A DNA stretch of 32,991 nt from Candidatus Poribacteria bacterium (GTDB lineage: Bacteria > Poribacteria > WGA-4E > WGA-3G), in assembly GCA_009841255.1 (NCBI GenBank), contig VXMD01000085.1, positions 1-32,991 on the forward strand, read 5' to 3'. The notes below the pieces were generated by a model that saw nothing but the letters and a program-made list of their open reading frames with translations, was not told the origin of the DNA and searched no databases. The position numbers and the translations under genes are program-made. Within the stretch, counting starts at the first letter, position 1. The number at the start of each line of letters is the position of its first letter. Below are positions 1 through 8,930 of this stretch, piece after piece.

Positions 1-1100
<1,100 letters not shown>

Positions 1101-1182
1101 AAGTATCGAAGTACATCTTCAAAGAATCGAAGTGCACTCACAAGTATTGAAGTGCATCTTCAAAAAATTGAAATGCACTCAC
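1101..1182. repeat. two 41-bp direct repeats in the 16S leader
   Basis: Units 1101-1141 and 1142-1182 are 36/41 identical. Each is made of two related halves of about 20 bp, built around a GAAGTGCA-like core followed by either TCTTCAAA or CTCACAAG. The array sits in the transcribed leader, directly before the mature 16S 5' end, where rRNA processing stems normally form. Function is unknown. Confidence 0.8.
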
Positions 1183-1215
1183 AAGCTATTAATAGGCACG
1201 TCACGTTCACTATTT

Positions 1216-1230
1216 AACTTTCAAAGAACA
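1216..1230 (-). promoter_or_regulatory. rRNA boxA antitermination element
   Basis: The minus strand reads TGTTCTTTGAAAGTT, close to the classical bacterial rrn boxA (TGTTCTTTGAAAA type), which recruits NusB/S10 antitermination complexes. It lies between the promoter at 1262-1290 and the 16S gene, the expected place. A 7-bp hairpin with a TTGTT loop (1236-1254) precedes it at the start of the transcript. Confidence 0.75.
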
Positions 1231-1261
1231 AATTCACCTTTCTTGTTGAAAGGTAATGTTA

Positions 1262-1290
1262 ATTATACCCCCTAACAGAAGGTTTGTCAA
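1262..1290 (-). promoter_or_regulatory. consensus sigma-70 promoter of the rRNA operon
   Basis: Minus-strand TTGACA (1285-1290) and TATAAT (1262-1267) are both perfect consensus and separated by exactly 17 bp. The expected start is near 1255, about 155 nt before mature 16S. Upstream sequence is A/T-rich and contains an inverted repeat, AAAATTGTG/CACAATTTT (1293-1319), where an UP element would lie. No second promoter was seen. The remaining bases up to 1459 show nothing else I can name. Confidence 0.85.
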
Positions 1291-1459
1291 ATAAAATTGT
1301 GAAAAAAAACCACAATTTTGCCCCGAAAAGCCCATTTTTATAACAATTTTATCATTTTTTTCCATAAAAACGTCTCTTTTAGAGGTCTTCGGCAGTTTTG
1401 CCTAATTTTTACGCAATTTCGCGCTTCACGCGCATCGCTCACACCATCCTTCTGGATCT

Positions 1460-2248
1460 TTATGGCCAATACGTTATACTTTTCCCAGCCGATTCTGATG
1501 GATCAACATATTTCGCCAGATCGCGCAACGCAACAACCGTACAACCGCTGTCCCGAAGATAATCCATGTAGGTCTTAAACTGCTCAGGCGAGACATCAAC
1601 CCACGGGTGTTCAAGCGCAGGCACACCGTGAAACGTCAAGACTGCGATTTTCCCGTCCTTTGCCTGTTCAACCGCCCAGACCCAATCCGCGAATCCGTAG
1701 TTTGGACCCGGCACACCTGTTGACGGAATGACCAATGGGTGATAGACATCCGGATCGTAAACCGGTCCACGTCCGCCCTCTGGATGAAATGGAAACTCCG
1801 GTCCGATGCCACGTCGGGCGAAACGATACCCTTTTTCTGACAACACTTCTATCGCTTCCGGTCCGCGACAATCCGCCGGATAGCCAAAGGTCTCAGGAAC
1901 AGGGATACCGTATTCTTCGCACCGTTCATCAATGTGTATTAAGTCTGCCAGCAATTCCTCTTTTGATTGTGTGTTGGTATGCTTATGATGACGGGTATGG
2001 TTACCTATCTCAAAACCCTCGTCGTGCAATTGACGGATCTCGTCCCATGTGACATAGTGCACCTTACTATTGAGAAAATTGAGGCCTTCAGTGATGAAAA
2101 ATGTCGCCCCAAAACCGTAACGCTTCAACAAGGGTCCAACATAATTATAGTCTGACTTGTTCCCGTCATCAAAGGTGAGGACAACCAACCCGTCGGGGAT
2201 GGGTTGTAGGGCTTCAGTTTCAGACAATTCTTGATTTTCTTTTTCCAT
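1460..2248 (-). CDS. polysaccharide deacetylase (NodB/CE4 family)
   Basis: A 262-residue protein of the carbohydrate esterase family 4, which removes acetyl groups from polymers such as chitin or peptidoglycan using a divalent metal. Motif 1 is TFDDG (residues 25-29, catalytic and metal Asp). Motif 2 is HTRHH (His84 and His88, metal ligands). No signal peptide is visible, so it is either cytoplasmic or exported by other means. The frame is open further upstream to 2383, but that stretch overlaps the preceding gene. ATG 2248 has an AGGTG ribosome site at good spacing and starts only 8 nt after the PhyH stop, so the two are probably co-transcribed. Substrate is unknown. Confidence 0.88.
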   Translation of the reverse strand: MEKENQELSETEALQPIPDGLVVLTFDDGNKSDYNYVGPLLKRYGFGATFFITEGLNFLNSKVHYVTWDEIRQLHDEGFEIGNHTRHHKHTNTQSKEELLADLIHIDERCEEYGIPVPETFGYPADCRGPEAIEVLSEKGYRFARRGIGPEFPFHPEGGRGPVYDPDVYHPLVIPSTGVPGPNYGFADWVWAVEQAKDGKIAVLTFHGVPALEHPWVDVSPEQFKTYMDYLRDSGCTVVALRDLAKYVDPSESAGKSITYWP

Positions 2249-2256
2249 TTCTACAC

Positions 2257-3144
2257 CTAACTTGCAGGTTTTGTCCTGCGGCGATGGTAAGCAGGTTGAA
2301 CATTCATGTCGATTGCGTTCCAGTAATACTTCAGTGGATCGTCGACTTCCCACTCCGAGTAGACCTCTTCCCATTTCGCGCACCCGAGATGAACGGTAAG
2401 GGCATCTTCATCAACAGGTTCATTGACTGACTGGTAACGGGCACTCGTTGCGAGTCGTATCCGATTCTCGGTCATGTTGTCACGACCGCGATGAATCGTC
2501 AAGCTGTGGAACATGAGGACATCCCCGCACGTGAAGGGGTTCCAAGCCCATTCTGTACTGTCTTCAATCAACTCCCATGAACGGACACCGCCGTCCTCTA
2601 GCACCCCATGACGGTTTGATCCACGGGCAATCGCCAAGCCACCCAACTCGGTATTACAGTCTCCTAAAGGTGTCCACACGGTCCATGTTTCCTGCGAACC
2701 ACGAACTGGACTGAAGTCCTGATGTGGAGGCGTGGTATACTGATGTTCTCCTGGGAAGATGGCATGACAAATGTGACGGGGATGGATGAAAACGGGACTG
2801 CCGAACAGCACTTCCAGAACACTCACGATACGCTCGTGATGGGGCAGGGCGTGGAAAAGTCGGAGTTTCTGGACATCAACGTAAAAATTTATGAAAATCT
2901 CGGATCTATCCTGTTCACAGATGAAGACCCCTTTTCTTCGGATAGCCGCATTGGGGTCGGTGTCGGGTTTAAGCAATTCGTGTTGCTCTGCGACACGGAG
3001 CACCTGCCGACGTAGCTCAAGCACGGGTTCTACGGGGAGCAGCCCACGGAAGAAGAGATATCCGTTCTGGTGGCTATGCTCAAGAAGTCGAGAGTGGTCG
3101 CTGATGAAGTCTGTGCAATCTACAAATGGCAATTCAGTGTGCAT
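2257..3144 (-). CDS. phytanoyl-CoA dioxygenase (PhyH) family protein
   Basis: A 295-residue Fe(II)/2-oxoglutarate dioxygenase-like protein. The iron triad is visible as His141-Gln-Asp143 (HQD) and His218 in HSLTIHRGRDN, with basic residues just after (NRIR, 227-230) that would bind 2-oxoglutarate. Family members hydroxylate very different small molecules, so the substrate cannot be told. An earlier ATG at 3192 is in frame but overlaps the end of the preceding gene and lacks a ribosome site. ATG 3144 has AGAAGGA nine bases upstream and is preferred. It forms a tight run with the deacetylase downstream. Confidence 0.87.
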   Translation of the reverse strand: MHTELPFVDCTDFISDHSRLLEHSHQNGYLFFRGLLPVEPVLELRRQVLRVAEQHELLKPDTDPNAAIRRKGVFICEQDRSEIFINFYVDVQKLRLFHALPHHERIVSVLEVLFGSPVFIHPRHICHAIFPGEHQYTTPPHQDFSPVRGSQETWTVWTPLGDCNTELGGLAIARGSNRHGVLEDGGVRSWELIEDSTEWAWNPFTCGDVLMFHSLTIHRGRDNMTENRIRLATSARYQSVNEPVDEDALTVHLGCAKWEEVYSEWEVDDPLKYYWNAIDMNVQPAYHRRRTKPAS

Positions 3145-3167
3145 TAAGGTCGTTCCTTCTGGACGTA

Positions 3168-3842
3168 TTATCTCATCTTGAGTTTTCCCCATGTAACCGA
3201 CAACGCATCAGCGGGATTCACTGAGAAACTGTGTCCCACGGTTGTAACTAACAGATTGTCATACAGAGAATGTTCACCGGCACTTGCTCTAAAACCTATA
3301 CCGCCCTTATTATGGGTGTCATCCTCCCATGTGCAAGACAATTCGAGTTCCTCACCCTGCTCACCCAGATAGAGGTCGTAACGCCCACCCTCCGCAACGA
3401 TCTTTATCGTATACCACTCGCCAAGCTCAGCGTGCAGACCTGATTCATTGTCTAACTTATCCTCCTCATTAACAATATAGTTACCGCCGACTCTCGTAAA
3501 CCACCAAAATTGATTACGATTATCTGCCACAATTTGAACGAGCGTACAATTGTTTGGGTCTTCAGCACGCACGACCCAATTCGATGCCCAGAGCGGGTTT
3601 ATCATGTGAAAATCGACAGAGAACTCAAAGTCAGTGAAGTCATCTTTGACGGACATCCCGACTTCTCCACCGTTAACTTCCAGTTTCCCGCCATCCAAGT
3701 CCCAGCCGGCTGTAGGTGCCCATTTACTCTTGTCAATGTCTCCCTTCTCAAAGTCATCCTCAAACAGCACCTCGCCAATACAAAGCGGCGCGTATACCGA
3801 GATGAGTATGAAGAAAAAGAGCGTGAAACTGCTGAATCTCAT
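3168..3842 (-). CDS. secreted beta-sandwich (DUF1080/LamG-like) protein with a C-terminal tail motif
   Basis: A 224-residue protein with an N-terminal signal peptide (about residues 1-22, hydrophobic run FTLFFFILISVY). One concanavalin-like domain follows (FEDDFEKGDIDKSKW near the start, IGFRASAGEHSLYDNLLV near the end), the fold used by 3-keto-disaccharide hydrolases and laminin-G domains. The last 17 residues, VNPADALSVTWGKLKMR, match the ends of two other secreted proteins in this window (29539-30279 and 30604-31251). ATG 3842 is chosen for its AAAGGAG site at 8 nt. An upstream in-frame ATG at 3878 has no ribosome site. A ligand or glycan-binding role is plausible, and catalysis is not shown. 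Confidence 0.8.
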   Translation of the reverse strand: MRFSSFTLFFFILISVYAPLCIGEVLFEDDFEKGDIDKSKWAPTAGWDLDGGKLEVNGGEVGMSVKDDFTDFEFSVDFHMINPLWASNWVVRAEDPNNCTLVQIVADNRNQFWWFTRVGGNYIVNEEDKLDNESGLHAELGEWYTIKIVAEGGRYDLYLGEQGEELELSCTWEDDTHNKGGIGFRASAGEHSLYDNLLVTTVGHSFSVNPADALSVTWGKLKMR

Positions 3843-3916
3843 CACAACTTCTCCTTTCCGGTTTGAATCAGAAAACACACTTGTCCGGTTAAAATGTTTT
3901 AAAACGTTATAGAGGT

Positions 3917-4198
3917 TCAGTTAGAGGGTTCTGCAACACCACCACCGATGGCAGGAAGGAAATGAATTTCTGCGTCTGCGTCAACGCGTTCGAGGAGGGA
4001 TCCCCGAGTCAGGAGACCATTGATGTATATGGCGATACCGGGCTTAAGACGGTCTTCCTCACATAACCGTTCTTTTATCCCCGGGTAGCGACTTTCTAAA
4101 TTATCAATCACTTCACGAACAGTCGCGCCCGAGAGAACAATGTACTCTTCGCCGCCCGTGAATTTACGCATGAGGGGTGGAATAACGACGGTTGGCAT
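3917..4198 (-). CDS. MoaD/ThiS-family sulfur carrier-like protein with extended C-terminus
   Basis: A 93-residue beta-grasp protein resembling MoaD, the small subunit of molybdopterin synthase, or ThiS. It has the usual FLPAIGGG ending, but six residues (VAEPSN) follow the glycines. In working carriers the terminal Gly-Gly must be free to be adenylated and thiocarboxylated, so this form would need trimming or has another role. It lies 95 bp downstream of the molybdopterin-binding hydroxylase subunit on the same strand, which supports a link to molybdenum cofactor. The gap holds a perfect palindromic repeat (4237-4265). No clear ribosome site precedes ATG 4198. Confidence 0.78.
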   Translation of the reverse strand: MPTVVIPPLMRKFTGGEEYIVLSGATVREVIDNLESRYPGIKERLCEEDRLKPGIAIYINGLLTRGSLLERVDADAEIHFLPAIGGGVAEPSN

Positions 4199-4236
4199 TT
4201 TTTTAGTGGCTATCGGTTACCAATTCGGTAAAAGGC

Positions 4237-4265
4237 GTAGGGGTAGGCACAAGACCTACCCCTAC
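4237..4265. repeat. intergenic palindromic repeat (GTAGGGG type)
   Basis: Perfect 11-bp inverted repeat GTAGGGGTAGG/CCTACCCCTAC around the 7-nt loop CACAAGA. Copies of the same design occur at 11813-11839, 24482-24504 and 31276-31298. There is no U-run, so a terminator role is unlikely. It is probably a mobile or REP-like palindrome. Confidence 0.85.
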
Positions 4266-4293
4266 GGGATCGGGATTTCAAACCCGTTCCGTG

Positions 4294-6549
4294 TTAAATT
4301 TTGCCAAGGGCTTTCAGGAGCCGATTGGGCGACATCGGGAGTTCTGTCATTCGAACGCCGATTGCATCGTAGATAGCATTGGCAATGGCAGCCATCGGTG
4401 GCACAATCGGCACTTCACCGACTCCACGCACACCATAGGGATGCCCCGGATTCGGGACTTCAACGATGACAGCATCGATCATGGGTAAATCCAAGCAGGT
4501 CGGCATCCGGTAATCGAGGAAACTGGCGTTGGTCATAGTGCCTTCATCGTTGTAGATGTATTCCTCATTCAATGCCCATCCGATACCTTGAACAGCACCG
4601 CCCTGTATTTGCCCTTCAACATAACTCGGATGAATGGCTTTTCCGGCATCCTGGACTGCGGTATAGCGGAGGATATCGACCTTACCAGTCTCCTCGTCCA
4701 CTTCTACATCTACGATGTGTGTTGCGTAGGCACCCCCGGCACCCCCGGGATTCACTGTTCCGCTCCCTACAACTGGCCCGCCGGTTTGCCCGAGTCGTCC
4801 ACAGAGATCGCGGAAACTAATCTGTTCCTCTTTGCCGTTGATGCATGAAAATTCGCCATCTGCGAACTGCACGTTAGCTTCGTCAACTTCCCAGAGTTTC
4901 GCGGCGCGAGCGATCATCTTCCGCTTGACATCCTGTGCGGCTTCATAAGCGGCGTAGCCGGTCGCGTAGGTTGTGCGGCTACCGCCCGTTACAGCGGTGT
5001 AACCGACAGAATTGGTATCAACGACGCTCGGGTTGACCGATTCAGCGGGGATACCGAGAACTTCTGCCGCCTGCATAGCGATCGAAGAACGCGTGCCACC
5101 GATGTCTGTGGAACCTTCAATGAGGTTAATTGTGCCATCGGCGTTGACATTAATCGTTACACTGGACTCCAAACCGATATTGAACCAGTAACCGGAGGCG
5201 ACACCGCGCCCGTGGTTTTTCTTCCCATTCGGAGCGGAATAGTGTGGGTGCGCTTTTGCGACTTCAACTGTCTCAATACAACCGATACGCGGGTGAACGG
5301 GTCCATCTGCACGCCGGTCGCCCTCTTTTGCCCCGTTGAGCAATCGGATCTCAAGTGGATCGATGCCGAGTTTCTCGGCGAGCTCGTCAACCACCGTCTC
5401 TGAACCGAAAGCGGCGTTTGGTGCACCCGGGGCGCGGTAGGGTGCGGTTTTCGGCTTATTGACAACGACGTCGTAGCCGTCAATGATGACGTTTTCAATG
5501 TTGTAGGGTGCAAAGATACACATGGCGCCAGGTCCAACCGGGGCACCCGGGTAGGCACCTGCTTCAAAAGCGAGATATGCTTCAGCGGCGGTTATCTTCC
5601 CCTCTTTGGTTGCCCCCATCTTGACTCGGACGTAGGAGGCGGGTGTCGGTCCTGTGCCTTCAAACACATCCGCACGGCTCATAAGCACTTTGACAGGTTT
5701 ACCTGTTTTCTTTGCCAACAACGCCGCAACGGGTTTAATGTAAACGCTAATTTTACCGCCAAAACCGCCGCCAATCTCCATCGGAACCACCTTAATTTTG
5801 GAAATGGGGTATTGGAGAATTTCAGCGACCTGTTCGCGAACAGTAAACGCCCCTTGTGTGCTACACCAAATGGTCAGTTGACCATCTTGGTTGAAATGCG
5901 CCGTGGCGTTGTGGGGCTCAATATAGCCTTGATGGACAGTGCCTGTAACGAAATCACGTTCAACAACGATATCCGCTTCGGCGAACCCTTTCTCAGGGTC
6001 ACCCAACTGATGCTGAATATGACTCGCGACGTTGCTCGGTTCGTCAGCCGTCTCGCCCATTGAGGTAGTTTTCAGGGTTTCGTGCAGGATCGGTGCGTCC
6101 GCCTCCATGGCTTGGCGTACTTCCAAGACGGGTGGGAGCACTTCGTATTCGACCTCAATGAGTGTGCAAGCTTCCTCTGCGATATGCGGACTTGTCGCGG
6201 CAACAGCGGCAACGGCGTGTCCTTTGTATAGCACCTTATCGCTTGCCAAGATGTTGTCGCAGAGATACTTGAGATTGACCGCACCTTCACCTAAGTCTGC
6301 GACCCTGTCCTCAGCTTCAGGCAAGTCTTGCGCGGTAACAACGCCTTTAACACCGGGATAGGCTTCGGCACGACTGGTATCAATCGATATAATTCGCGCA
6401 TGGGCGTGCGGGCTACGCAGGACTCTTCCGTGCAGGAGTCCGGTCATTTGGAAATCTGCCCCGTAAAGTGCGCGCCCGGTTACTTTGTCGACCCCGTCAT
6501 GGCGGATGGGACGGGTGCCGATGACTTTATATTCCTTTTTCTCAGCCAT
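4294..6549 (-). CDS. molybdopterin-binding subunit of a xanthine dehydrogenase/aldehyde oxidase family enzyme
   Basis: A 751-residue large subunit of a molybdenum hydroxylase, which inserts oxygen from water into an aldehyde or N-heterocycle and passes electrons to the 2Fe-2S and FAD subunits. The catalytic base is visible as Glu712 in GVRGVGEVPIVPP. The N-terminal aldehyde-oxidase a/b hammerhead domain (about residues 20-130) and the molybdopterin-binding region follow the family order. The active-site loop reads PYRAPGAPNAAF, not AYxCSFR, so it is not a form I CO dehydrogenase. GGAGGAA precedes ATG 6549. It belongs to an FAD, FeS, Mo gene order. The substrate is unknown. Confidence 0.93.
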   Translation of the reverse strand: MAEKKEYKVIGTRPIRHDGVDKVTGRALYGADFQMTGLLHGRVLRSPHAHARIISIDTSRAEAYPGVKGVVTAQDLPEAEDRVADLGEGAVNLKYLCDNILASDKVLYKGHAVAAVAATSPHIAEEACTLIEVEYEVLPPVLEVRQAMEADAPILHETLKTTSMGETADEPSNVASHIQHQLGDPEKGFAEADIVVERDFVTGTVHQGYIEPHNATAHFNQDGQLTIWCSTQGAFTVREQVAEILQYPISKIKVVPMEIGGGFGGKISVYIKPVAALLAKKTGKPVKVLMSRADVFEGTGPTPASYVRVKMGATKEGKITAAEAYLAFEAGAYPGAPVGPGAMCIFAPYNIENVIIDGYDVVVNKPKTAPYRAPGAPNAAFGSETVVDELAEKLGIDPLEIRLLNGAKEGDRRADGPVHPRIGCIETVEVAKAHPHYSAPNGKKNHGRGVASGYWFNIGLESSVTINVNADGTINLIEGSTDIGGTRSSIAMQAAEVLGIPAESVNPSVVDTNSVGYTAVTGGSRTTYATGYAAYEAAQDVKRKMIARAAKLWEVDEANVQFADGEFSCINGKEEQISFRDLCGRLGQTGGPVVGSGTVNPGGAGGAYATHIVDVEVDEETGKVDILRYTAVQDAGKAIHPSYVEGQIQGGAVQGIGWALNEEYIYNDEGTMTNASFLDYRMPTCLDLPMIDAVIVEVPNPGHPYGVRGVGEVPIVPPMAAIANAIYDAIGVRMTELPMSPNRLLKALGKI

Positions 6550-6591
6550 TACGCATATTCCTCCGATTTGTGAGACTGCGTTTGTATGTAG

Positions 6592-7068
6592 TTAAGCAGA
6601 GGTTTCCTTAGCGACATCCATTACTGCTTTGACAATTTTATCATAGCCGGTACAGCGACACAGGTTACCCGCCAACCAGTAGCGAACTTCATGCTCGGTT
6701 GGATCCGGGTTGTTATCCAGCAATGCCTTGGCACTCATGATAAAGCCGGGTGTGCAAATACCACATTGGAGCGCGGCGTTTTCCAAGAATGCGTCTTGGA
6801 TCGGGTGCAGCTTGTCGGGATCCGCGAGCCCTTCTATGGTTTCGACAGATTTGCCTTCAGTCTCTACACCGAGGACGAGACATGAATTAACGAGTCTACC
6901 GTCGAGGATGACACTGCAAGCACCGCAATTTCCGTTGTTGCACCCCTCTTTAGCCCCGGTAAGGTGGAGTTCATCCCTGAGAACCTCGAGGAGGCTTTGC
7001 CGGGATTCACAGAGAAATTCTACTGTTTCGCCATTGATAGTGGTTTGAACGTGCGATTTTCTCGCCAT
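6592..7068 (-). CDS. 2Fe-2S subunit of the molybdenum hydroxylase
   Basis: A 158-residue protein with two [2Fe-2S] clusters. The plant-type ferredoxin cluster uses Cys43, Cys48, Cys51 and Cys63 (GCNNGNCGAC...C). The all-helical second cluster uses Cys102, Cys105, Cys137 and Cys139 (CGIC...CRC). It relays electrons from the molybdenum centre to FAD and is the normal family length. It starts 252 bp after the FAD subunit and ends 42 bp before the molybdenum subunit, and has an AAAGGAA ribosome site. Confidence 0.95.
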   Translation of the reverse strand: MARKSHVQTTINGETVEFLCESRQSLLEVLRDELHLTGAKEGCNNGNCGACSVILDGRLVNSCLVLGVETEGKSVETIEGLADPDKLHPIQDAFLENAALQCGICTPGFIMSAKALLDNNPDPTEHEVRYWLAGNLCRCTGYDKIVKAVMDVAKETSA

Positions 7069-7320
7069 AGTATGGTTCCTTTCATCCTTTTAATTTTACC
7101 TTGCGGATAAGTGTTAGTGGTTTGCATCCTGACGTTTTTCGTGTTAGAGCCGCCTTCCACTTCGTTACGGGCTTGATTTTTGATTAAGAGGCAGACGAAC
7201 GATCTACACGACGAAGGTTCAAAACCTATGGTTTCCTGCAACAACGGTGCAGACAGATTTAAAAAACGCACGTCAAAATCCTAACGACCTTTGTTCCCCA
7301 CAAAGTATAATGTAAAAAAT

Positions 7321-8199
7321 CTACGCTGCGTTTTGGACTCTCTGAATTGCGCCGTTGAGTGCGCGCCGCGTCAGTACACCGACGAGGTGTGTCCGCTGCT
7401 CGGCAGTCCCACGCATATCGCTAATCGGGCGTGCGATGGCTTGCGCAGCTTGCGCGGCATCATCAATCGCGGCATCAGAAACTTCGCGACCTGCGAGTAG
7501 CGCGCTCGCTTCTTCAGCAAAGAGCGGCGTAGGGGCGACAGCAGCAAGTGCGATGCGTGCCGAAACAATTGTCTGTTTCGCATCATCAAGTGTTACAGAG
7601 GCTCCGGCACCAACGACAGCAATATCCATCTCATTGCGCGGGATGAACCGGAGATAGAAAGAACTGGAATTGCTTGCGGGTGCTGGTATCTTCAGAGAGA
7701 CGAGCATTTCGCCGTTTTCCAGAGCGATTTGCCCTGGGGCTGTGCAGAACTGTTCAACGGGTAGTTCACGCTCACCATTTGGACCCGCAATAACACAGGT
7801 CGCACCGAGTACAATTAGTGGCGGTATGCAATCCGCAGCGGGTGAGGCGTTACACAGATTACCGCCAACGCCGGCGCGTCCTTGGATGGCGGTGCCACCA
7901 ATAATTTTGGTTGCATCGACCAAACCGGGATAGGCATCACAGATGGCATCAACGGCGTAAATTTTATAACATTCGACTGCGGCGCCGAGCGTTAAGCCAG
8001 CGTTATCGTCGTAATCTAAGACGTTCACCTCTGGAATGGATTTGACATCAATCATCAAGCCAACGTCGCGACGTCCCTCTCGGACATTAACGATGAGGTC
8101 GGTCCCACCCGCCAAAATGCGGGCCTTTTCTCCGTTTTCATCAAGCAGGGCAACGGCTTCCGATAGCGTTTGCGCGGAAACATACGAAAAATCTTGCAT
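7321..8199 (-). CDS. FAD-binding subunit of the molybdenum hydroxylase
   Basis: A 292-residue FAD_binding_5-type subunit. Both FAD motifs are present: ILAGGTDL near residue 30, and GRAGVGGNLCNASPAAD near residue 110. The C-terminal CO-dehydrogenase flavoprotein domain covers about residues 175-285. It is the first gene of the hydroxylase set, with GAAAGGAGA 8 nt before ATG 8199 and a promoter at 8333-8361. The 252-bp gap before the 2Fe-2S gene is longer than the other gaps, and I see no gene in it. Confidence 0.94.
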   Translation of the reverse strand: MQDFSYVSAQTLSEAVALLDENGEKARILAGGTDLIVNVREGRRDVGLMIDVKSIPEVNVLDYDDNAGLTLGAAVECYKIYAVDAICDAYPGLVDATKIIGGTAIQGRAGVGGNLCNASPAADCIPPLIVLGATCVIAGPNGERELPVEQFCTAPGQIALENGEMLVSLKIPAPASNSSSFYLRFIPRNEMDIAVVGAGASVTLDDAKQTIVSARIALAAVAPTPLFAEEASALLAGREVSDAAIDDAAQAAQAIARPISDMRGTAEQRTHLVGVLTRRALNGAIQRVQNAA

Positions 8200-8332
8200 G
8201 AACGGAATCTCCTTTCATTAACTATTAAATGGAATTCACATCTTATAAAGTGTTGGGGGCTGAGGCGTGGAGACCCCGCCACAGAAATCAGTATTTATGA
8301 GACAGGTTTTAGAGATATTTATTTTAAACCGT

Positions 8333-8361
8333 AGTATAGCAAAAATTCGGATTTAAGGCAA
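8333..8361 (-). promoter_or_regulatory. predicted sigma-70 promoter for the molybdenum hydroxylase genes
   Basis: Minus-strand TTGCCT (8356-8361), a 17-bp spacer and TATACT (8333-8338) lie just after the decayed ATPase gene and give a leader of about 125 nt before ATG 8199. The leader holds an imperfect GGCG/CGCC palindrome at about 8261-8281. The -10 is good and the -35 matches in three positions. Confidence 0.5.
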
Positions 8362-8369
8362 GTTTTTTA

Positions 8370-8916
8370 TCACTTGGAGGGACATATCTCAGCAATCAAC
8401 GCGTCCAAATTCACAAACTTAACCTGGATGCCGTTGTACCTGTTCATGAACGAGCGGTCTACATCGTTTGCTACGACGAAGTTTTCACCGTCCGGATATT
8501 GTTTACGGAATGCAAGTAGGGAACGCGGTGAAAATCCAGAGGCAGCCCACTTGCACTCGATAGCAATTGGTAGACCCCGTGCACGTGTGAGTACAAAATC
8601 GACCTCTTGCCCCCTCTTGTTACGCCAATAGCGAATATCGCGGGATTGCGTATGTGCCATAATTTCATTGAGAACAAAGTGTTTCCACAATGAACCGAGA
8701 TCCTCTTGTCGGAGTTGTGCCCCCCCTCGATAATAACAGACGAATCCGGTGTCAAATCCGTTGACTTTCGGTGCAGCGACAATCAAAATATTCGATATCG
8801 GAAAGTGTCTGGCACAAGCATGTTTTTCCAACACGCCGGACCCCGGACAACCATAGGATTGAACGGTGTTTCCAAGAAGTTTCGATTCGGTTGCGCCAAA
8901 ATTCTCTATCTACCAT
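8370..8916 (-). pseudogene. decayed AAA ATPase of the DUF4143 family
   Basis: Two pieces of one gene lie in different frames. The N-terminal piece (about 8784-8916) begins MVDREFWRNRIE and keeps the Walker A motif (GVRRVGKT) and an IEYFDC stretch. The C-terminal piece (8370 to about 8787) starts around VAAPKVNGFDTGF and keeps the DUF4143 end: RYWRNKRGQEVDF, then AIECKW. The pieces meet near 8779-8790 with a frame change, and roughly 180 residues of a normal member of about 380 are missing, so this is an internal deletion. Intact members act as ATP-binding proteins with a nuclease-like C-terminal domain, and their role is poorly known. Confidence 0.85.
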
Positions 8917-8930
8917 ATTTAAATAGCGAA

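Noticed and set aside
1460-2383. Longer deacetylase start at 2383
   Set aside because: The extra 45 codons overlap the PhyH gene out of frame and have no ribosome site.
4294-8199. Aerobic CO dehydrogenase (coxMSL)
   Set aside because: The gene order fits, but the active-site loop is PYRAPGAPN, not AYxCSFR, so only the wider hydroxylase family is supported.
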